Positions 60,875 to 64,000 of a DNA stretch of 64,000 nucleotides are shown here, one piece after another. The translations under genes were made by a program, and so were the position numbers. The stretch covers positions 1-64,000 of the forward strand of contig CAIJZY010000055.1 in NCBI GenBank assembly GCA_903825285.1. The letters are read 5' to 3'. Position 1 is the stretch's first letter. Every line of letters begins with the position of its first letter. The DNA comes from an uncultured Opitutia bacterium (lineage in GTDB: Bacteria > Verrucomicrobiota > Verrucomicrobiia > Opitutales > Opitutaceae). Below the pieces are notes generated by a model that saw only the letters and a list, made by a program, of their open reading frames with translations, was not told the origin of the DNA and did no database searches.

Positions 60875-61396
60875 CTATTTCGCCCGCGGGAAGTCGGCCC
60901 GCAGCCAGTCATCGAGCAACGCTTTCTCGAAGCGCAGCGAATCGGAGCGGTCGATGTTGATCTTCGAGAGGAAAGCCAGGTCCCGCAGCTGCCGCTTGCC
61001 CTCCTTCAGCACCTTGCCGTTGGCGCCGGTGAGCTTGAACTCCAGGTCAACCTTCGGCGGGTAGACGTCCTTCACCACGCGGACATCCGTCATCTCCGCC
61101 CCGCGCCAAGGCTCAAAATCGCCGGCAAGGTCCACATCGGTGACCGTGACGGTGAGCTTCTGCCCCTCCGCAACGTAGTACTTGGAGCGCAAGACGAGGT
61201 AATCCTTCAGCTGCTCGAGAATGGCGTCGCGGCCCTTGTCCGTGCCAAAGGAGCTGTCGCGCACGTCGGCGTACGTGTCCGGATGGGCGAAGACGACTTC
61301 CGTGCGTTCCGTGGGCTGGGCGGTCTCGGCGGCCCAACCCGAGAGGCTCGCGACCAGCGTGGCGAGCGAGCAAATCCAGCGGCGGGAGGTGTTCAT
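60875..61396 (-). CDS. Secreted DUF3016 protein
   Basis: 173 residues from the ATG at 61396 (signal peptide ICSLATLVASLSGWAA). The mature region TERTEVVFAHPDTYADVRDSSFGTDKGRDAILEQLKDYLVLRSKYYVAEGQKLTVTVTDVDLAGDFEPWRGAEMTDVRVVKDVYPPKVDLEFKLT, then REGKRQLRDL..., matches DUF3016. Periplasmic, no catalytic signature, function unknown. Downstream of the formate dehydrogenase gene by 73 bp; the terminator at 60812 ends this transcript. Confidence 0.85.
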   Translation of the reverse strand: MNTSRRWICSLATLVASLSGWAAETAQPTERTEVVFAHPDTYADVRDSSFGTDKGRDAILEQLKDYLVLRSKYYVAEGQKLTVTVTDVDLAGDFEPWRGAEMTDVRVVKDVYPPKVDLEFKLTGANGKVLKEGKRQLRDLAFLSKINIDRSDSLRFEKALLDDWLRADFPRAK

Positions 61397-61469
61397 AGAT
61401 AGAGCGTGTGACCCATCATCCTGGCCAATGGTTCCGGGGCGAGCCAACTCGCACCACCCCGGGGTCCGC

Positions 61470-64000
61470 TCAAGGGGCGTCCGGCGCCGGCGCGGGCAGC
61501 TTGTCGATGCGCACCGCCGTGACCTTGTACTCCGGGGTCTTGGTGTAGCGATCCCGTTGGGAGGTCGTGATTTGGTTGAGGAAAACACGGGCGTTGTGAA
61601 ACGTCGTGTAGACCTCGCCGGGTTTGACGTTGCCGCTCATCTTGACCGGGAGATCCGCGTGGCCCTGGCGGCTGCTGAGCCGGACGATTTCCCCTTCGGC
61701 CAGCCCCAGGCGCCCGGCGTCGGCCGGGCAGATCTGCAGGTAGTCGGTCGAGTGGAGCCGGTCGTTGGGCGTCCGCGAGGTCTGCGTGGCCGCGTTGTAC
61801 TGGTAGAGGTTGCGGCCGGTGGTGAGCAGGAACGGGAACTCCGCGTTGACCAGCACCGGCGGGGGCACGAACTCGATCCGGCGCAGCGCCGTGGTCTTCC
61901 CGTGCGTGAAGTGCTCGATGTGCATGATCGGCATGCCCGGGTCGTCCTCGGTGTAGCACGGCCACTGCAGGCCGCCGACCTGGTCGAGCCGCGCGTAGCT
62001 GATGCCGGAGCCCTCGGGCCAGAGCGAGCGGACCTCGTTCCAGATCTCCTCGGCCGTGCGGTAGGCGAAGTGCTCGCCGTGCCCCATCTCCTTCGCGACC
62101 TGGCAGACGATCTCCCAGTCGGAGCGCGCCTGGCCCTGCGGCCGCGCCGCGCCGCGCACGCGCTGGATGCGGCGCTCGCCGTTCATGAACGTGCCGTCCT
62201 TCTCGAAGGAGGAGGCCGCCGGCAGGAACACGTCGCCATACTCGCGGGCCGTCGCGTTGAGGAAGAGATCCTGCACGATCACCAGCTCGACCTGGTCCAA
62301 CGCGCGCCGGGTCTCGTGCGTGTTGGGGTTCGTCATGAGGATGTCGTAGCCGATCGCCCACAGGGCCGAGAGGCGGCCCTTCGCCGCGGCGTCGAGCATG
62401 TCGATCATGTTCATCCCGGGGTGCGTCGGGACAGGGGCATGCCAGGCCTTTTCGAACTGCGGGCGGGCCTCGTCGATCGGCACGTAGCCGGCAAGCAGCT
62501 TCGGCTCGCAGCCCATGTGGGGCGCGCCCTGCACGTTGTTCTGGCCGCGGAGCGGGTTGATGCCGGTGCCGGGCTTGCCGAGGTTGCCGGTGAGCAGCGC
62601 CAGGTTGACGAGCGCGATGATGCCCTCGGTGCCCTGGATGTGCTCGGTCATGCCGAGCCCGTGCACGCTGAGCGACGGCTTGGCGGTGGCGTAGAGCCGG
62701 GCGGCCTCGCGGATCTTCGCCGCGGGCACGCCGCAGATCTTCTCCGCCTTTTCCGGCGCGAATTCCTGGATGAACTTCTGGAACTCGGCGAACTCGGTGA
62801 TCCGCTCGCGCAGGAACGCCTCGTCCACCAGCCCCTCGTCGACAATGGCCGCGGCCATGGCGTTGAAGAGGACGACATTGGTGCCGGGATGCAGCTGCAG
62901 GTGCACGGTGGCAAACTGGGTCAGCTCGATCTCCCGCGGGTCAACGACGATGAGGTTGGCGCCGTGGCGGGCCGCCTGCTTGATGCGGGCGCCCGTGACG
63001 GGGTGGCCCTCGGTCGGGTTCGCGCCGCAGACCAGGATCGTGCGCGCCACCGCGATCTCGTCGAGCGAGTTGGTTGCCGCCCCGGTGCCGAGCGTCATCT
63101 TCATCGCGGCCGCCGTCGGCGAGTGGCAGACGCGCGCGCAGCAATCGATGTTGTTTGTGCCCAGCACGACCCGCGCGAACTTCTGGGCGACATAGTTCTC
63201 CTCGTTGGTGCCGCGGGCGGAGCTCAGCACACCAATGCTGTCGGGGCCGTGCTGCTTCGCGAGGGCCTGCAGGCGGCCGGCGATGTAGGGGATGACCTCG
63301 TCCCAGGTCACGTCCACCCAGACGCCGTTGCGCCGGATCATCGGCGACGTGATGCGCTCCTCGGCGTAGACATAGTCGAAGGCGTAGCGGCCCTTCACGC
63401 AGGTGTGGCCGTGGTTGCTCGGGCCGTCGGACGGCCGGATGGTGGTGATCTTGCCGTCGCGCGTGCCGACGTTCACCTCGCAGCCGGTGCCGCAATAGGA
63501 GCAGATGGTCTTGGTCCACTCGGTCGGCGTGCCGCGGGCGAGCACCGTGAGGTCCTCCAGCGCGCCCGAGGGGCACGTGTCCACGCAGGCGCCGCAGCTG
63601 ACGCAGCCGCCATCGAGCAGCGTCTCGCCGTGAACGGGGAAGATGCGCGTGGCGTCGCCGCGGTTCCACGCCTTCCACACGAACTGGCCCTGGACCTCCT
63701 CGCAGATGCGGACGCAGCGGTAGCAGGTCACGCACTGCGACATGTCCACGTTGATGTACGGATGCGACGCGTCGCGCATGAACGGCTCCGCGGGCGGCGG
63801 GGCCGAGCGCGAGCCGCCGGCCTCCACGCCGTACTGGCGCAGGTAGCGGTGAAACTGCTTGTCGGGAAACTCCGCCACGGCCTCGGCGGGATAATCCGCC
63901 GCGAGCAGGCCCAGCAGCGTGCGGCGCACGCCCTCGACCGCGGGGGAGTGGGTCTGGATGTCCATCCCGTCGCGGAGCGACGTGTTGCACGCGGTGGCGA
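61470..64000 (-). CDS. Formate dehydrogenase alpha subunit, 5'-truncated by window edge
   Basis: The frame is open past the visible ATG at 63965: upstream codons to 63998 read ATACNTSLRDG, the end of an N-terminal [2Fe-2S] domain as in FdsA/FdhA, so the true start is beyond the window. From Met 63965: a ferredoxin-like pair of 4Fe-4S sites (Cys78/81/84/88 and 121/124/127/131), the catalytic 4Fe-4S (Cys155/158/162/189), and the molybdopterin domains. Mo ligand is Cys280 (RVCHSPT), not Sec. The C-terminal MopB tail (FVPPPVLVNAEFPFLLTTGRNLYQYNAATQTSRTPND) is complete. Oxidises formate; the NAD-linked partner subunits would lie right of the window. Confidence 0.93.
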   Translation of the reverse strand, partial: ATACNTSLRDGMDIQTHSPAVEGVRRTLLGLLAADYPAEAVAEFPDKQFHRYLRQYGVEAGGSRSAPPPAEPFMRDASHPYINVDMSQCVTCYRCVRICEEVQGQFVWKAWNRGDATRIFPVHGETLLDGGCVSCGACVDTCPSGALEDLTVLARGTPTEWTKTICSYCGTGCEVNVGTRDGKITTIRPSDGPSNHGHTCVKGRYAFDYVYAEERITSPMIRRNGVWVDVTWDEVIPYIAGRLQALAKQHGPDSIGVLSSARGTNEENYVAQKFARVVLGTNNIDCCARVCHSPTAAAMKMTLGTGAATNSLDEIAVARTILVCGANPTEGHPVTGARIKQAARHGANLIVVDPREIELTQFATVHLQLHPGTNVVLFNAMAAAIVDEGLVDEAFLRERITEFAEFQKFIQEFAPEKAEKICGVPAAKIREAARLYATAKPSLSVHGLGMTEHIQGTEGIIALVNLALLTGNLGKPGTGINPLRGQNNVQGAPHMGCEPKLLAGYVPIDEARPQFEKAWHAPVPTHPGMNMIDMLDAAAKGRLSALWAIGYDILMTNPNTHETRRALDQVELVIVQDLFLNATAREYGDVFLPAASSFEKDGTFMNGERRIQRVRGAARPQGQARSDWEIVCQVAKEMGHGEHFAYRTAEEIWNEVRSLWPEGSGISYARLDQVGGLQWPCYTEDDPGMPIMHIEHFTHGKTTALRRIEFVPPPVLVNAEFPFLLTTGRNLYQYNAATQTSRTPNDRLHSTDYLQICPADAGRLGLAEGEIVRLSSRQGHADLPVKMSGNVKPGEVYTTFHNARVFLNQITTSQRDRYTKTPEYKVTAVRIDKLPAPAPDAP

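Overview
This is a very GC-rich bacterial chromosome segment with about 59 tightly packed protein genes. I saw no rRNA, tRNA, CRISPR array, prophage or insertion sequence. The gene content points to a Verrucomicrobiota bacterium, most likely of the Opitutales/Opitutaceae type. The pointers are a giant secreted protein of autotransporter-associated beta-strand repeats ending in a PEP-CTERM sorting tail, a protein built of 'LRLKPK' repeats, glycan-active enzymes (GH78-like and GH28-like), a single-domain SWIB protein, and a GGCGGGGTC/GACCCCGCC palindromic intergenic element. The taxonomic call is inference from family content, not from a marker gene.

Region by region: 1-4.2 kb holds a truncated LuxR-type regulator, a stand-alone receiver protein, phenylalanine 4-hydroxylase, a secreted YncE-like beta-propeller and an MFS transporter. 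4.3-10.5 kb is a nitrite-respiration island: a YwiC-like membrane protein, nirK fused to a C-terminal cytochrome c, nirV, a SCO-type copper chaperone, a DUF2249 protein, a cupin, the di-iron NO-stress repair protein Ric on the opposite strand, and a Crp/Fnr-family regulator. The identical 14-base palindrome TTGACGCAGGTCAA occurs upstream of nirK and between ric and the regulator gene, which suggests a small local regulon. No NO reductase gene is visible in the window. A membrane protein of unknown role and a DsbD-type reductase follow (10.7-13.7 kb).

13.7-16 kb carries a BlaR1/BlaI-like sensor-repressor pair, whose operator overlaps the blaI start region and whose sensor has no penicillin-binding domain. 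16-25.3 kb has a signal-less parallel beta-helix glycosidase, a B12-binding radical SAM enzyme, EamA exporters (two as a tandem paralogous pair), a lipase-like hydrolase and a large hybrid histidine kinase. 25.4-31.7 kb encodes, on the minus strand, the SWIB protein, a heterodimeric ABC exporter with one degenerate ATP site, a small secreted protein and the magnesium channel MgtE. 31.7-38.9 kb is a complete TetR-controlled efflux operon: adaptor, two ABC ATPases, two ABC-2 permeases and a TolC-type outer-membrane channel.

38.9-43.4 kb has an MscS channel, TerC, a DCC-family protein, an unrecognised membrane-anchored protein and two small heat-shock proteins. 43.7-48.2 kb is the giant PEP-CTERM repeat protein, preceded by the only AT-rich patch in the window. 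48.2-53.7 kb has a PatB-type C-S lyase, a tRNA-dihydrouridine synthase, MarC and the GH78-like enzyme. 53.6-61.4 kb is a mix of RNA-related genes (DEAD-box helicase, Gly-rich RRM protein, S4 protein), a uracil-DNA glycosylase, FKBP, RarD, a thioesterase and several secreted proteins of unknown function. The window ends inside the 5' end of a molybdenum formate dehydrogenase alpha-subunit gene (61.5-64 kb).
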